Source: a bacterium (lineage in GTDB: Bacteria; Planctomycetota; Planctomycetia; Pirellulales; Pirellulaceae). From it: 64,000 nt of DNA. The notes under the pieces were generated by a model, which made no database searches, was not told where the DNA came from, and saw only the letters and a program-made list of their open reading frames with translations. Position 1 is the stretch's first letter, and each line of letters starts with the position of its first letter. Where the stretch lies: NCBI GenBank assembly GCA_030430075.1, contig JAUIGN010000029.1, positions 1 to 64,000 of the forward strand, written 5' to 3'. Positions 33,823 to 43,297 of this stretch are shown here, one piece after another. The position numbers and the translations under genes are program-made.

Positions 33823-36800
33823 TCGTGATGTTCTCCTTGCGCGTGCTGCGGTACCGGCGGCCAAAGCCCTCGCTGAAAACGAGCCGGCCTGACATAGCGG
33901 GTATGAAACGTTTGCCAGTCCTCAGGATGCTGCCGGTAGACGGGATCGGATTCCAGACGTTTCAGTGGGCCGGCATAGTCGCCGTCGGCATGCGTGGGCA
34001 ATGGCTGCACCCATTGAGAAAAGGCAGTATTGAAATCGCCGTCCTTGACCCAGCCGTCGCCGACAAGCACGAAATCACGTTGCCAGCCGGGCGGGACGGC
34101 GCCGCCCGCATCAAACTCGAAGGCGAGTTCATCGCCGGCGTTCATGATCACGTAGCGATCGTCGATGCTTCTCAGCAACCCACGCACGTCACCAAAACGC
34201 GTGTAGTAACCTTCCAAATCAAGCCAACGTGACTCGGTGCCCACAATTTCGTAGACAGGCGTGTCGGGCCGGCGCCGATCGACGGGCAGCAGCCGCGAGT
34301 ACCCCCGGTACCGCAGCTCGGCGACCCGCAAGGACAGCTCCGCAATCTGTGGCTCGACATGATCCAGCAGATAGCTCCATCCGAGCGAATCCCAATACAC
34401 CTCCATGTTCGTTCGCAAGCGGAAGTGTCGCGAACGGGCCAGCGCGTCAGGTGGCAGCGCAATGATCACATTCTTGTTCTTGCCGGCCGGAAAGCCCAGA
34501 TGGTCTTGCACCACGCGCCAGACGCCGTCCGCCGACCGCTGTTCCAGGATCAGGCCGAAGGGCTGCTGTGCCGCTCCCTGCGACAATGCAATGTTCAATG
34601 AACTGTCGGTCGGGTAGATCCAACCGTTGCCGACGATCCCTATGCGGCGGCCGGCGTCGACGAGGGCGGGAAGTTCGAATTCCACCCAGTGCTCCGAAGC
34701 AACTCCCTGAAACTCGCCTAACGCGAAGCCGTCGACATACCGGCCGTCGGCATGCTTCAAGACTTCCGTGACCGGTTTGCCTCGATGGTCCACGACCTTG
34801 TGAAGCGGCTGAGGCGGACTGAGGATCGCCACATGCGGCTGGGGCGACACGGTCGGAACAAACCGCTCGTCCACAAGCACTTCCACATCGGGCGGGTGGT
34901 CGACGGCCAGTAACGAGACGTGATCGAAGAAATGCGTCTCCCACAACTCGGCCGTAATCCGCAACAAGTAGCGACCGTCGCGCACGGCGAGCCGCTCGCC
35001 GGGAATCTTGATCCAATCTTCCGTCTGCACAACGCCGGCCGTATGTTGCCCGTTGATCCGCAATCCCAGCGGCGATCGCCAGATGAAGTCCTTGATGAAC
35101 GAAAACCCCTGGCCGTCGAAGGCAAACACCCAGGGACAACTGCCCTTGAGCCGCTGCCTGGCGACGAGCGGCTCTCCGGAACGCAAGTCAAACTCGGCTT
35201 GCACCGTTCCGTTCGGCCAGACAATTCGGGCGACATCCACCACCTTCTGATGCCCCAATCCCACCTGGCTGCGCGGCGAGCGAATCGTCATCGCCTGCAC
35301 CAGGTTCCCGGCACGAACTTCAATTCTGCCTCCCACGCCGAATGGGTTGATGCGCTTGTCACCTGCCGCCGTGTTGGCAAGTGTCTGCAGGCGGTGCCAG
35401 CCGTATCCAGCCCCGCTCCGATTGATCGCGATGCGGGCTCCCTCCTCGTTGACACCCACCAAGTCCAGCAAGCCGTCGTCGTTGACGTCCGCAATCGAGC
35501 CGACGTGGAACGGAAGTTCGATGGCGAGCCTGCTCCAGTCGGCGTCGGCAGTCTGCAGCCACACGGCGGCCGTGGAGCGACAACCGGCAACCAGGTCGAT
35601 CGCGCCGTTATTGTCAATATCGGGCGCGGCAAGTGACGCTTCTCCGGGTGAGACGTTTGGCGGCCAGTTGGGCGGACCCTCGGCGAGCAACCTGTTGGAC
35701 CACGTGCCGTTCGCTGTTCGGCTCGCACAACGCAGCCGGCCCGATGCAGCAACCGCCACCACGTCCATCCGCCCGTCTCGATCCACGTCTCCTGTGCTGA
35801 TCTGAACCTGTCTCTCTGACCAGAGTGTTGACGATGGGACATACCTCCCGCCCCGCTCATTCCGCCAGACGCGGACGTGGCCAGACCGATTGAGGAGACA
35901 CAGGTCGACGTCGCCATCGCCATCAAAATCGGCGAAGTCCAGATCGCACACGCCCGCCGCCGAAATGACGTCCGCGACAGGCGAAAAGGTCATACCGCCG
36001 TTATTCTGAACACAGACCAGCGGCGACTCGTGATCGCTCAGCAACAGATCGAGATCGCCGTCGGCCTCGACATCGACGGCCCACACGGAGCGCCAGGGTC
36101 GAGTGAATTCTTCGAGCTCGGATGCGACGACGGTGAACGCTCCATCCTCCCCTGCCAGATAGATCCGGCAACCTTCCGGACCGACGCCGACCAGGTCTTG
36201 CACGAAGTCGAAATTCAAATCGGCTGCCACCAGGCAGGATTGGCCAAGATCGCTCGACGATCCGGGAAACGGCAGCGGCGTCGATGTACCGGCATACAGC
36301 GTCTTCTCGGACAGTGAAACCAGGGTCGGCCGGCCCGACCCGCTCGGTTCGAGAATCTGCACCAGAACGGGTGTTGGCGCATCAGGCGAGTCTTCCGGCA
36401 ACGCAGGGTGCCCCGGTAACCCAGAGCGATCCTGCAACACAGAGCTATCCTGCAACTCAAAGGTCAAGGTAAAATCGGCTTCTGCCGACTCGACGCTCGG
36501 CAGCTCCAGCCGCAGGAACCTGCGCACCGGCGTACCGATGGCCGCGGCCGCTGAAACACCCAGCTCGGCTTGCCGGCGCTGGTATTCAGGATTCGGTTTG
36601 AGCACGTTCTCCATGAATGTCAGCGAGCGGGCGGCATCCTGGAATTCATTCGCTCGAGCGGCGCGGTCGGCAGCAACGTAGTACTTCCTCACCGCATCCG
36701 GCCAGGCAGCGGCAGGTTGGGCAAGCTGATCGAGGGCCGCGCGCAGCACGTCGCCCTGTTCCAACGTCGCCGCCAGCCGAGCTTGCTCGCACAACGCTCT

Positions 36801-37373
36801 CCAATTGCCCGGCAGGCGGCGCAGAATGTCGGCCAACAGCGACAACCGCTCGGCGTCCGCCTCCTTGCTGCGTAGCTGACCGAGCAGCGTCACCAACGAG
36901 TAAGTCGCGGACACGTTGTCCGGCCACTTCTCTTGGATCGTACGAAATTGCTTGATGGCAGCTTCGATCTCGCCCGAATGCTCCAACACATCGGCGCGAA
37001 GGACGGCCAGCTCCTGCGAGTCTCCGGCCAGCTCCATGGCCCGCTGCAATGTGCCCCGCGCCTGCTGCATGTCACGCAGCCGCAACTGGGCCACTGCCAG
37101 GTTGGCCCACAAAGCAGGCTCTTCCGGCGCCTGCTGCACCGCTTGCTGCAGGACACGCCCGGCGAGCTCACTCTCATCAACGTCCAGCGCCGCCAGGCTC
37201 TTGTAAAAGGCTGCCACGATTTCCGCGGAGGCGGCCCGGCGGGCCGGCACCTGAAGCGTCGGCCTGGTTACCGCCAGGCGCCAGGCGCCCACCAGGCATA
37301 CCACCAGCACCGTCAACGAGAGGAGGATCCCGCTGACCCAGCGTTGACTCGAGTTGTAAGAAGGTGTCGCCAT
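33819..37373 (-). CDS. Membrane-anchored TPR / FG-GAP / UnbV-like giant protein
   Basis: The 1184-aa protein has an N-terminal anchor (WVSGILLSLTVLVVCLVGAW, ~12-31). TPR repeats follow (~60-270; LQQAVQQAPEEPALWANLA, LQRAMELAGDSQELAVLRA). Next are FG-GAP-like blades (~385-655; AADLNFDFVQDLVG, DLDFADFDGDGDVDLCLLN, VDRDGRMDVVAV) and an ASPIC/UnbV-like segment (~657-741; RINPFGVGGRIEVRAG, VGLGHQKVVD). The remaining ~440 residues (CPWVFAFDGQGFSFIKDF, ELWETHFFDHVSLLAVDHP) match no family I can name. It probably forms a large periplasmic scaffold for the redox operon. ATG 37373 overlaps the previous TAA (TAATG). Confidence 0.78.
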   Translation of the reverse strand: MATPSYNSSQRWVSGILLSLTVLVVCLVGAWRLAVTRPTLQVPARRAASAEIVAAFYKSLAALDVDESELAGRVLQQAVQQAPEEPALWANLAVAQLRLRDMQQARGTLQRAMELAGDSQELAVLRADVLEHSGEIEAAIKQFRTIQEKWPDNVSATYSLVTLLGQLRSKEADAERLSLLADILRRLPGNWRALCEQARLAATLEQGDVLRAALDQLAQPAAAWPDAVRKYYVAADRAARANEFQDAARSLTFMENVLKPNPEYQRRQAELGVSAAAAIGTPVRRFLRLELPSVESAEADFTLTFELQDSSVLQDRSGLPGHPALPEDSPDAPTPVLVQILEPSGSGRPTLVSLSEKTLYAGTSTPLPFPGSSSDLGQSCLVAADLNFDFVQDLVGVGPEGCRIYLAGEDGAFTVVASELEEFTRPWRSVWAVDVEADGDLDLLLSDHESPLVCVQNNGGMTFSPVADVISAAGVCDLDFADFDGDGDVDLCLLNRSGHVRVWRNERGGRYVPSSTLWSERQVQISTGDVDRDGRMDVVAVAASGRLRCASRTANGTWSNRLLAEGPPNWPPNVSPGEASLAAPDIDNNGAIDLVAGCRSTAAVWLQTADADWSRLAIELPFHVGSIADVNDDGLLDLVGVNEEGARIAINRSGAGYGWHRLQTLANTAAGDKRINPFGVGGRIEVRAGNLVQAMTIRSPRSQVGLGHQKVVDVARIVWPNGTVQAEFDLRSGEPLVARQRLKGSCPWVFAFDGQGFSFIKDFIWRSPLGLRINGQHTAGVVQTEDWIKIPGERLAVRDGRYLLRITAELWETHFFDHVSLLAVDHPPDVEVLVDERFVPTVSPQPHVAILSPPQPLHKVVDHRGKPVTEVLKHADGRYVDGFALGEFQGVASEHWVEFELPALVDAGRRIGIVGNGWIYPTDSSLNIALSQGAAQQPFGLILEQRSADGVWRVVQDHLGFPAGKNKNVIIALPPDALARSRHFRLRTNMEVYWDSLGWSYLLDHVEPQIAELSLRVAELRYRGYSRLLPVDRRRPDTPVYEIVGTESRWLDLEGYYTRFGDVRGLLRSIDDRYVIMNAGDELAFEFDAGGAVPPGWQRDFVLVGDGWVKDGDFNTAFSQWVQPLPTHADGDYAGPLKRLESDPVYRQHPEDWQTFHTRYVRPARFQRGLWPPVPQHAQGEHHE

Positions 37374-37975
37374 TAGCTCTCTCGTGGCATGGGCTGCACC
37401 TCTGCGTGAGGACGCACGTTGCGGCCTGGCTGCGTCCGCATCATCCGCCGCCGCCGGGCCACCGCGAAAACCCACATACCCCCCAACAATACAAACGGAA
37501 ACAGGTAGATAACGAGGTCTAACGGACCGTAACCAGGGGGCGTCGACTCGATTTCGCTAGTCAACTCGCCAACGGCACCATCGGATCCCGTCAATCGAAA
37601 CCCGATCTGCCACATGTCACGCTGGTCAAAATAGGGCGAAACCTCGAATTGCATCTGGTTCTGCAGCGGCTGCCGCGTCGCTTGTTCGGTCGCCCGTTCG
37701 AGCCTGCCGCTGACCGGTTCGAACCACATCGCAACTCGAGGCGCCGCCGGCGGTGGACCGCCGCCGGGCGACTCGACGATGACAAAGAACTGCGCTTCTC
37801 CGATGTCCGGGTCGGCCCAAACCGAAACAACATGGCCAGCAACCGGCTCGTCCATCAAGATCGGAAACGGGGGGCCTTCATGGGCCGCCAGGCTGGGCAG
37901 GTCCGCGCACAAAAGCGCGGCAACCACGACCAGTGGCCGCCTAACCGACAAGAATCTGCTCCGCCGCTGCTGCAT
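37373..37975 (-). CDS. Exported protein with C-terminal membrane anchor
   Basis: The 200-aa product has a signal peptide (RPLVVVAALLCADLPSLAA), and the mature part begins HEGPPFPILMDEPV. A beta-rich middle (VSVWADPDIGEAQFFVIVE, MQFEVSPYFDQRDMWQIGF) is followed by a single helix (LDLVIYLFPFVLLGGMWVFAVA, ~152-173) and a basic cytoplasmic tail. It resembles small periplasmic proteins next to FixG/YtkA genes but no family can be named. The start is one base after the polyferredoxin stop, so it is cotranscribed. No metal-binding Cys is present. Confidence 0.65.
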   Translation of the reverse strand: MQQRRSRFLSVRRPLVVVAALLCADLPSLAAHEGPPFPILMDEPVAGHVVSVWADPDIGEAQFFVIVESPGGGPPPAAPRVAMWFEPVSGRLERATEQATRQPLQNQMQFEVSPYFDQRDMWQIGFRLTGSDGAVGELTSEIESTPPGYGPLDLVIYLFPFVLLGGMWVFAVARRRRMMRTQPGRNVRPHAEVQPMPRES

Positions 37976-37976
37976 T

Positions 37977-39491
37977 TCAGCCTCCCAACATCGTGCCGCG
38001 CATGTCCATTGGCTGCGTCATGATCCATACGGCAACACCGAACAGCAGGGCATGCAAGACGGCCCACGGAGTGAAGGCCGACCCGGTACGTTCTGGCGCC
38101 AGCTCACCAGCCAACGACCAGCTTACAATCCAAGATCCGACCAGACCCAGCATCAGGAACCCGAGTTCGATGGGGAAGACAATCGCTTCGGGGAGTCCTC
38201 CAAAGTGCCACTGCGGGTCGCCCAGGATGGGAGAGCCAAAGGAGCGAAGCGCCGCGTTCTGGGCCACCGGCACGACGGTCAGGAAGCCCGTGAAAAAATG
38301 AAACCCATAGTGGGCCAGCCAGATTCCGAAGCCAAGCGGAACCAGCGAGCGGGCAAAGTGATTGATGATCTGCAGGACGGAAGCCGGTGCGCCGGCCAAC
38401 CCACGGGTCACGGCGGCTGCGGCGCCAAGCAGGATGGTCGGCTCGAGGATCAGCGCCAGTGAAAACAGGCCCGCCAGAATCGGCCACTCGACGCGCAGCC
38501 CCGTGATCTCCGCCACCCACTGCTCGACGGCATAGACGGGACTGATCATGGCAAACGCATTCAACAACGCGCCGAACGTAAACACCGTCGCCAACGCCGT
38601 GAAGTCGAACCGGCGGCTGATTCGCCCGATGCCCGAGCGCGTGCCGCCCTGAGAAAGTTCATCTCCGGGAAGGCGGGTCAAGATCCCGACATTGTCATGC
38701 GGGCAGGCGTAGACGCAGTCGAAGCAGAAGGTGCAGTCGAGATTGCCGACCTTGCGCGGTTGGAACAGGGCAAGCTCGCAACCCCGTTGCAGAACCGGCA
38801 GCCGAGCCGAGTCGGGGGTACCCTCAGACCCTGTCGCGAGAGGGCGCCTGCCGCGAATGCAATCCTTCGTATGACAGCCGACACAGATCCCGTGGTCTCG
38901 CACAGCCAATTCCAGCGGAGCCATCGTCGAACTCAGGAAGTTAAATTGCCCTACGGGGCAGACATACTTGCAGAATGACGCCCGGCGAAACAAGCTGTCG
39001 ACCACAACTGCCGCAGCGAAGTAGACGACGATCAACACGCCCGTCCACCAGGGGTCACCCCACAGGTCAAATAGCTCATAAGCGAACAGGACGAATACAA
39101 ACAGGCCAATGGAAAGCCATTTGTTACGCAGGCCCCTGGGCCACTCCCAGCGTGGATTGATCCATCGGCGAGCCAGTTCGCGGGGCAGCATGAACGGGCA
39201 GGCCATGCAGAACAGGTTGCCGCCCACCAGAATCGCCAACACGACGAGCCCTCGAAAATGGACCCACGTCAGGAGGGCCGCCAGATTCTTGGGCGCCAAC
39301 TGCGGTCCCCAGAAGGCGTGTCCGATCATGACCAATGAAAGCAACAGTACCGGCACTTGCAGCGTGACGCGCGACCAACGCCAGCGCAGGAAGCGCCCCA
39401 GCAGCGGGACCCTCAGCACGTCAAAGGCGGCACTTCCCGTCTGCCCCGGGACGGACGTTTCCCGAGGAAGAGGTTCCACGGTCGTTGTCAC
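37977..39491 (-). CDS. Membrane polyferredoxin, NapH/CcoG-like
   Basis: The 504-aa protein has about nine hydrophobic helices with Fe-S sites between them: CMACP at 95-99, CKYVCP at 174-179, CVGCHTKDC at 203-211 and a classical ferredoxin motif CTFCFDCVYACP at 253-264. This is the layout of NapH, NosR C-terminal and CcoG/FixG electron-transfer proteins, which pass electrons across or along the membrane. The first soluble cluster is less regular, with its fourth ligand perhaps Cys238. The GTG start at 39491 overlaps the lipoprotein stop (GTGA). Which donor and acceptor it serves is unknown. Confidence 0.85.
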   Translation of the reverse strand: MTTTVEPLPRETSVPGQTGSAAFDVLRVPLLGRFLRWRWSRVTLQVPVLLLSLVMIGHAFWGPQLAPKNLAALLTWVHFRGLVVLAILVGGNLFCMACPFMLPRELARRWINPRWEWPRGLRNKWLSIGLFVFVLFAYELFDLWGDPWWTGVLIVVYFAAAVVVDSLFRRASFCKYVCPVGQFNFLSSTMAPLELAVRDHGICVGCHTKDCIRGRRPLATGSEGTPDSARLPVLQRGCELALFQPRKVGNLDCTFCFDCVYACPHDNVGILTRLPGDELSQGGTRSGIGRISRRFDFTALATVFTFGALLNAFAMISPVYAVEQWVAEITGLRVEWPILAGLFSLALILEPTILLGAAAAVTRGLAGAPASVLQIINHFARSLVPLGFGIWLAHYGFHFFTGFLTVVPVAQNAALRSFGSPILGDPQWHFGGLPEAIVFPIELGFLMLGLVGSWIVSWSLAGELAPERTGSAFTPWAVLHALLFGVAVWIMTQPMDMRGTMLGG

Positions 39492-39892
39492 TCAGCTTGT
39501 ACTCCCGGCACATCGATTTTCCGTTCGACAATCTGCCCGTCGGATGTCTTGGCCGTCACCAGAATGAACCAGTCGCCTCCCATGGTGAATTCAAGCTTCC
39601 CGGCATAACGGCCTGGTTCCCCTTCGTGCAATTCGGCGAAGGACGGTTTCATGCCGGCGTGATTCATATTGCCTTCCAGGCTCACTACGGCATCCGCCAG
39701 CGGGGAACCGTTCGCATCCTTCAGCGTCAACGTGACGTCGGCGTCGCCGACGACCGGGGGAGAGGGTGCGACGGTCAGGTCCACCTGTACGCCGGGTGCG
39801 GTCGACGTCGGCGGGCTACAACCCGCAGTGGCCACCGCGGCACAGACAATCAACCAGGAAACACAGGTGGCAAGATGAGACACACAACGCAA
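39488..39892 (-). CDS. YtkA/FixH-like lipoprotein
   Basis: The ~134-aa protein has a lipoprotein signal (LIVCAAVATAGC, lipobox ATAGC), then a single Ig-like beta domain of the YtkA/FixH type (VDLTVAPSPPVVGDADVTL, DANGSPLADAVVSLEG, a GRYAGKLEFTMGGDWFILV end). NMNHAGM with Met and His is where YtkA-like proteins could bind copper. I chose TTG at 39892 because GGAAGGA lies 8 nt upstream; the GTG at 39883 is an alternative, and longer starts would bury the lipobox. It is coupled to the polyferredoxin by a 4-nt overlap, as FixH is linked to FixG in cbb3 oxidase assembly operons. Confidence 0.78.
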   Translation of the reverse strand: MRCVSHLATCVSWLIVCAAVATAGCSPPTSTAPGVQVDLTVAPSPPVVGDADVTLTLKDANGSPLADAVVSLEGNMNHAGMKPSFAELHEGEPGRYAGKLEFTMGGDWFILVTAKTSDGQIVERKIDVPGVQAE

Positions 39893-40025
39893 CGGGACGT
39901 TCCTTCCCAGAAAAAAGCCACGAGATGGATCCCCGCCTGACGCGCGAGAAGTCCCGGGGGGAGCGGTAAGCGGCAGAACATCTCGTGGCGGTAACAACGC
40001 GACGACAACGCAACAAACAATGTGG

Positions 40026-40235
40026 CTATTGCGAATTCGCGGCCGCGGGCTTTTCTTTCCACAGCAGCCAGAGACCGCCGATCGACGACAACCCGCACAA
40101 GGCCAACACAAAACGGGACCCTTCCATCCGCGGAGACGGCTGGCCGCCGGCCCAGATCCACCCGGCAACCGAAAGCACCACGAGTGCCGCCACGAAAACC
40201 GAAATAATCGAGCGAATCAAATTCATCAAATTCAT
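40026..40235 (-). CDS. Small two-helix membrane protein
   Basis: The 69-aa product begins MNLMNLIRSIISVFVAALVV. It contains two predicted transmembrane helices (about 7-26 and 41-59, the second reading FVALCGLSS-like FVLALCGLSSIGGLWLLW) and a Lys/Ala-rich tail. AGGTG lies 4 nt before ATG 40235. Size and context (between a His-rich membrane protein and a copper-type lipoprotein) suggest a small subunit of a membrane complex, but no family is recognised. Confidence 0.6.
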   Translation of the reverse strand: MNLMNLIRSIISVFVAALVVLSVAGWIWAGGQPSPRMEGSRFVLALCGLSSIGGLWLLWKEKPAAANSQ

Positions 40236-40322
40236 GTTGCACCTACACGCAATGTCGAAGCGGGATCTTCCTTTGCACGGTTGCCGCACCGCGTGAACGG
40301 CCGGACGGCGGCTGAGGCAACG

Positions 40323-40910
40323 TCATTGGTGAGCCGCACGCGTTCCCCAAGCGCACGAGCAACCCTGGTGCGCTTCCTCGCCCGGCGCCGGAAACATGTG
40401 ATAGAACATTGCGATGACCATCGGGATGAACACAACCGTGTTGTAAAACAGGTGGAGTTCGACGCGGGGAATGACCAACTGCGCGATGCTCACCGGCACG
40501 GGCGACCCGAACAGGTTGTGATGGAAGATCGCTTGCCCTTGGAGCAGGGCGTGCTCGATGTGGTGCCAGAACTGGATCCAGAATGCCAGCATCCACCAGC
40601 GATACGACTGGCCTACGAATCCGGTACGGAGGATCCAGAACGCGATCAGCATGACGATCGCGTAGCCATAGTGCAGTGCTTCGGAGGCCACCAGCCAGGG
40701 AAGCCACAAGCCGAGGATGCCGCGTGATTCAGGCACGGGCCATCCAAGCAGGTAGATCTGTGTGGCCTGTGCCAGATGTTCGGCCCAGTGTGCCAGGACA
40801 ATGGCGGTGTAAGTCCACAGGGCCTGCTTGTGCCACGGCCCATTGAGCTTCTCCATCAAGGTGAGCGGGCGCGGCTTTGAATCGATCGAACAAGTCGCCG
40901 TGGATGACAT
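40323..40910 (-). CDS. His-rich integral membrane protein, possible metal-binding redox subunit
   Basis: The 195-aa protein has about five hydrophobic helices in which polar residues are strikingly arranged: HWAEH at 41-45, E77/H80, HHIEH at 116-120, ELH at 151-153 and H171. Such HxxxH and HHxEH pairs within helices usually ligate iron, copper or haem. Sequence resembles no family I can name with confidence. The Cys-containing tail (HQGCSCAWG) may add a ligand. It lies in the operon between the di-haem cytochrome c gene (81-nt gap) and the small membrane protein. Confidence 0.65.
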   Translation of the reverse strand: MSSTATCSIDSKPRPLTLMEKLNGPWHKQALWTYTAIVLAHWAEHLAQATQIYLLGWPVPESRGILGLWLPWLVASEALHYGYAIVMLIAFWILRTGFVGQSYRWWMLAFWIQFWHHIEHALLQGQAIFHHNLFGSPVPVSIAQLVIPRVELHLFYNTVVFIPMVIAMFYHMFPAPGEEAHQGCSCAWGTRAAHQ

Positions 40911-40991
40911 ATCTCATACTCCAGAGTGATGCGCGATATTGATTGTCTGCCGGCCGTCCCAGCCACAGCAGAGACACAGCCGAATCCCGCG

Positions 40992-42587
40992 TTACAAGCA
41001 CAGCAGGAAAGCGACCAGGTCGTCCTTCTCATCACGGGTCAAGTCCAACATCAGCACGAGGTTGAAAAACTCGACCGTATCGTGCAGTGTCGGACAGCGG
41101 CCGTCGTGCAGGTAGGGAGGCGAGTCCTTGATGCCACGAAGCGGGAACGTCTTGATCGGACCTTCCGGGCGACCGACATAGAACCGCTCGACCAACAAGT
41201 CATGCATATAATCGTCGACGAACTGCGGACCGTAATGGCATGTGGCACATTGTGCTTTGCCGTGGAACAGCGCCTCGCCGCGCAGCTCCTGCTCGGTGGC
41301 CAGGTGCGGGTCGAGTTTCATCAGGGGTGTCAGCTTCGGTGCGGGCGGATTGTCGATAATGGCGTTGAAGTCACCCATTCGGTTGCTCACCTCGCGCTTC
41401 ACGGCCCGCGGCCCGATTGCTTGCTGCATCCCCGGATCGCCATCGAAGTACTCTTCGACTTCGGCAAAATGGTCCATGCTGCGAATCGATCGCTTGGAAG
41501 AAAGCTGCATTAGGTTGAAGTTGCCGCGGAGCGTCGGTGTGTCGACGCGGAGGCGACCCATGTTGGGGCGCGAATCCGGTCCGAGCTCAAAGGCACCGTT
41601 GGTATGCCCGTTCACATGGCAGTCGAGGCAGGCCACGCCCTGGGAAGGCTCTGCGGTCACGCGATGGTCGGTGTGGTTGAACCAGGTCGTGGGCGACGGG
41701 CGGAGCAACTCTTTGAGGCCCTCCATCTGTTCCGGTGAGAGCAGGCCGTCAAAGATGTCGTAATAGTTGTCGAGCGTGACTTCTCGACCGTTGGTCACGT
41801 CGCCTAATTCCCGATGGGTCGTCAAGAAGAGTGGGGGTGGAAACTCAGGGAGATACGCGTCCGGAAAGTCCATGTCGACATCAATCCGCCCGTGCTCTGG
41901 ATGGACCTTGACCCACGCGTCAGGAAATACCATGTGGGCCGTCGACTGGAGAGGATGCGCCAGCGGCTTGTAGGGAAACAGATCGCGCTGGCGGATCTCT
42001 TCCGGGCGAAGCTCCGCCAAGGCCTCATACGACGTGACGCCGGCTGGTAGACGGGCCACCGGACCCTGCATGATCGGCTTGCCGCCAGACATGTACTGCC
42101 CCGGAATCTCGCGTCCTGAAAACTCGAACCGGCCGGCCATGTATTGCCGGACGTCGTTCATCAACGCGGGCTTCTGCTTGCGGTGAAACGAAAGCCATTG
42201 CTCGAAGCGCATCGGCATCAGCGGCGAGCTGAACGACGACTGTCCGCGGCCGTAGTAGCGCCACAGGTCGAACGGGGTCCGCATGCCCTTCCGCATTGCC
42301 GGGTAGAGTATCAGCTCATCCGTCATCGGCTGGGTTTCTGCCGTCTCCCGGCGGGGGACCGCCCCGGCGGGGCTTTCCGAACTCGCCGCATCCGGCAATG
42401 CCTGGGGCGCCGCTCCGGCCCGCACCGCCTCGCCTGCCCCATCCGACTCGCGCGCATTCACCGTGGCCGCGAAACCGGGCACTCGGCTTCGCTCAGTACC
42501 GCGATATTTTTCATAGGTCGTCGTGACGCCGACAACCAGAATAATCACGCCGACTCCGATGAGGAGCCGGTCCAGGTGGCGTTTCAT
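40992..42587 (-). CDS. Di-haem cytochrome c peroxidase/MauG-like protein
   Basis: The 531-aa protein is anchored by an N-terminal helix (LLIGVGVIILVVGVTTTY) and followed by an Ala/Glu-rich linker (~40-90). Two CxxCH haem c sites lie at 320-324 (CLDCH) and 447-451 (CATCH). The C-terminal part (IKTFPLRGIKDSPPYLHDGR, LHDTVEFFNLV) is the usual end of di-haem peroxidases. They reduce H2O2 or oxidise protein substrates in the periplasm. The first haem is unusually deep in the sequence, since ~300 residues precede it. It is followed after 81 nt by the His-rich membrane protein gene. Confidence 0.87.
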   Translation of the reverse strand: MKRHLDRLLIGVGVIILVVGVTTTYEKYRGTERSRVPGFAATVNARESDGAGEAVRAGAAPQALPDAASSESPAGAVPRRETAETQPMTDELILYPAMRKGMRTPFDLWRYYGRGQSSFSSPLMPMRFEQWLSFHRKQKPALMNDVRQYMAGRFEFSGREIPGQYMSGGKPIMQGPVARLPAGVTSYEALAELRPEEIRQRDLFPYKPLAHPLQSTAHMVFPDAWVKVHPEHGRIDVDMDFPDAYLPEFPPPLFLTTHRELGDVTNGREVTLDNYYDIFDGLLSPEQMEGLKELLRPSPTTWFNHTDHRVTAEPSQGVACLDCHVNGHTNGAFELGPDSRPNMGRLRVDTPTLRGNFNLMQLSSKRSIRSMDHFAEVEEYFDGDPGMQQAIGPRAVKREVSNRMGDFNAIIDNPPAPKLTPLMKLDPHLATEQELRGEALFHGKAQCATCHYGPQFVDDYMHDLLVERFYVGRPEGPIKTFPLRGIKDSPPYLHDGRCPTLHDTVEFFNLVLMLDLTRDEKDDLVAFLLCL

Positions 42588-42599
42588 GGCTGAGCTTTC

Positions 42600-43070
42600 T
42601 CATTCGGCCGAAGCGGCGCGCCGCTCCAACCAGGATGCTTTGACAATGGGCAGCAGCACCGTCCATCCTGCAGCAACCGATACCAGATTCTTGAGGATGT
42701 ACTGGCCTTCGATCGTGGGCGCGAAAGGCGCAATCTTGAACGTCAATTCGGGAAATATGAACAGCGGCAGGAAGGTGCTCGCCTGGTGAAACAAGAACAC
42801 AAAAAACACGTATCGCAGGCCGCAATTGAAAAGGAAACTCAGGCCGATCGTGCATTCCAAAATAGCCAGCACCCATAGCGCCGTGCTGGCATCCAGCATC
42901 TGATGGGTGAGCCGCATGATCGTCTGTCCGGCCAACAGTTCCGCCGGGCTGAGGTCCGGATAGAATTTCAGCAGGCCGAAATAGAAGTACACGAAACCGG
43001 CAGAGAGCCGCAGAAATGTGGGGGCCGGAAGGTTGTTCGTGGGCGCGGCGGGCGTCGTCGCTGTGGCCAT
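42600..43070 (-). CDS. DoxX-like membrane protein
   Basis: The 156-aa product has four hydrophobic helices (FLRLSAGFVYFYFGLLKF, LWVLAILECTIGLSFLF, YVFFVFLFHQASTFLPLF, NLVSVAAGWTVLLPIV) and the FGLLKFYP motif of DoxX/DoxD-like proteins, which are linked with quinol oxidases or thiosulfate/quinone redox chemistry. The real ATG is 43070, with AGGA about 6 nt upstream; a longer frame has no support. It is the first gene of the ten-gene redox operon, and the 304 bp before it should hold the promoter. Confidence 0.8.
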   Translation of the reverse strand: MATATTPAAPTNNLPAPTFLRLSAGFVYFYFGLLKFYPDLSPAELLAGQTIMRLTHQMLDASTALWVLAILECTIGLSFLFNCGLRYVFFVFLFHQASTFLPLFIFPELTFKIAPFAPTIEGQYILKNLVSVAAGWTVLLPIVKASWLERRAASAE

Positions 43071-43297
43071 GCTCGTCCTAAAGTTCACTGCAGATCGCCG
43101 CCCAATGCTGCCGATCCCGCCAACCGGCCCGCGGAAACTTGGATCAACTGTGCAAGTTAACCATCCGCAAACCGCCAACTCGCCGGCGGTCCCAATCTGC
43201 TGGCGGACGAGTGTCTCGGCGGAGAATCCCGAAGAACTGATTCGAATAGTCTAGGTCAATGGGGCGGCGACTGTCTGTCGGGACGGCGCCAATTCTC

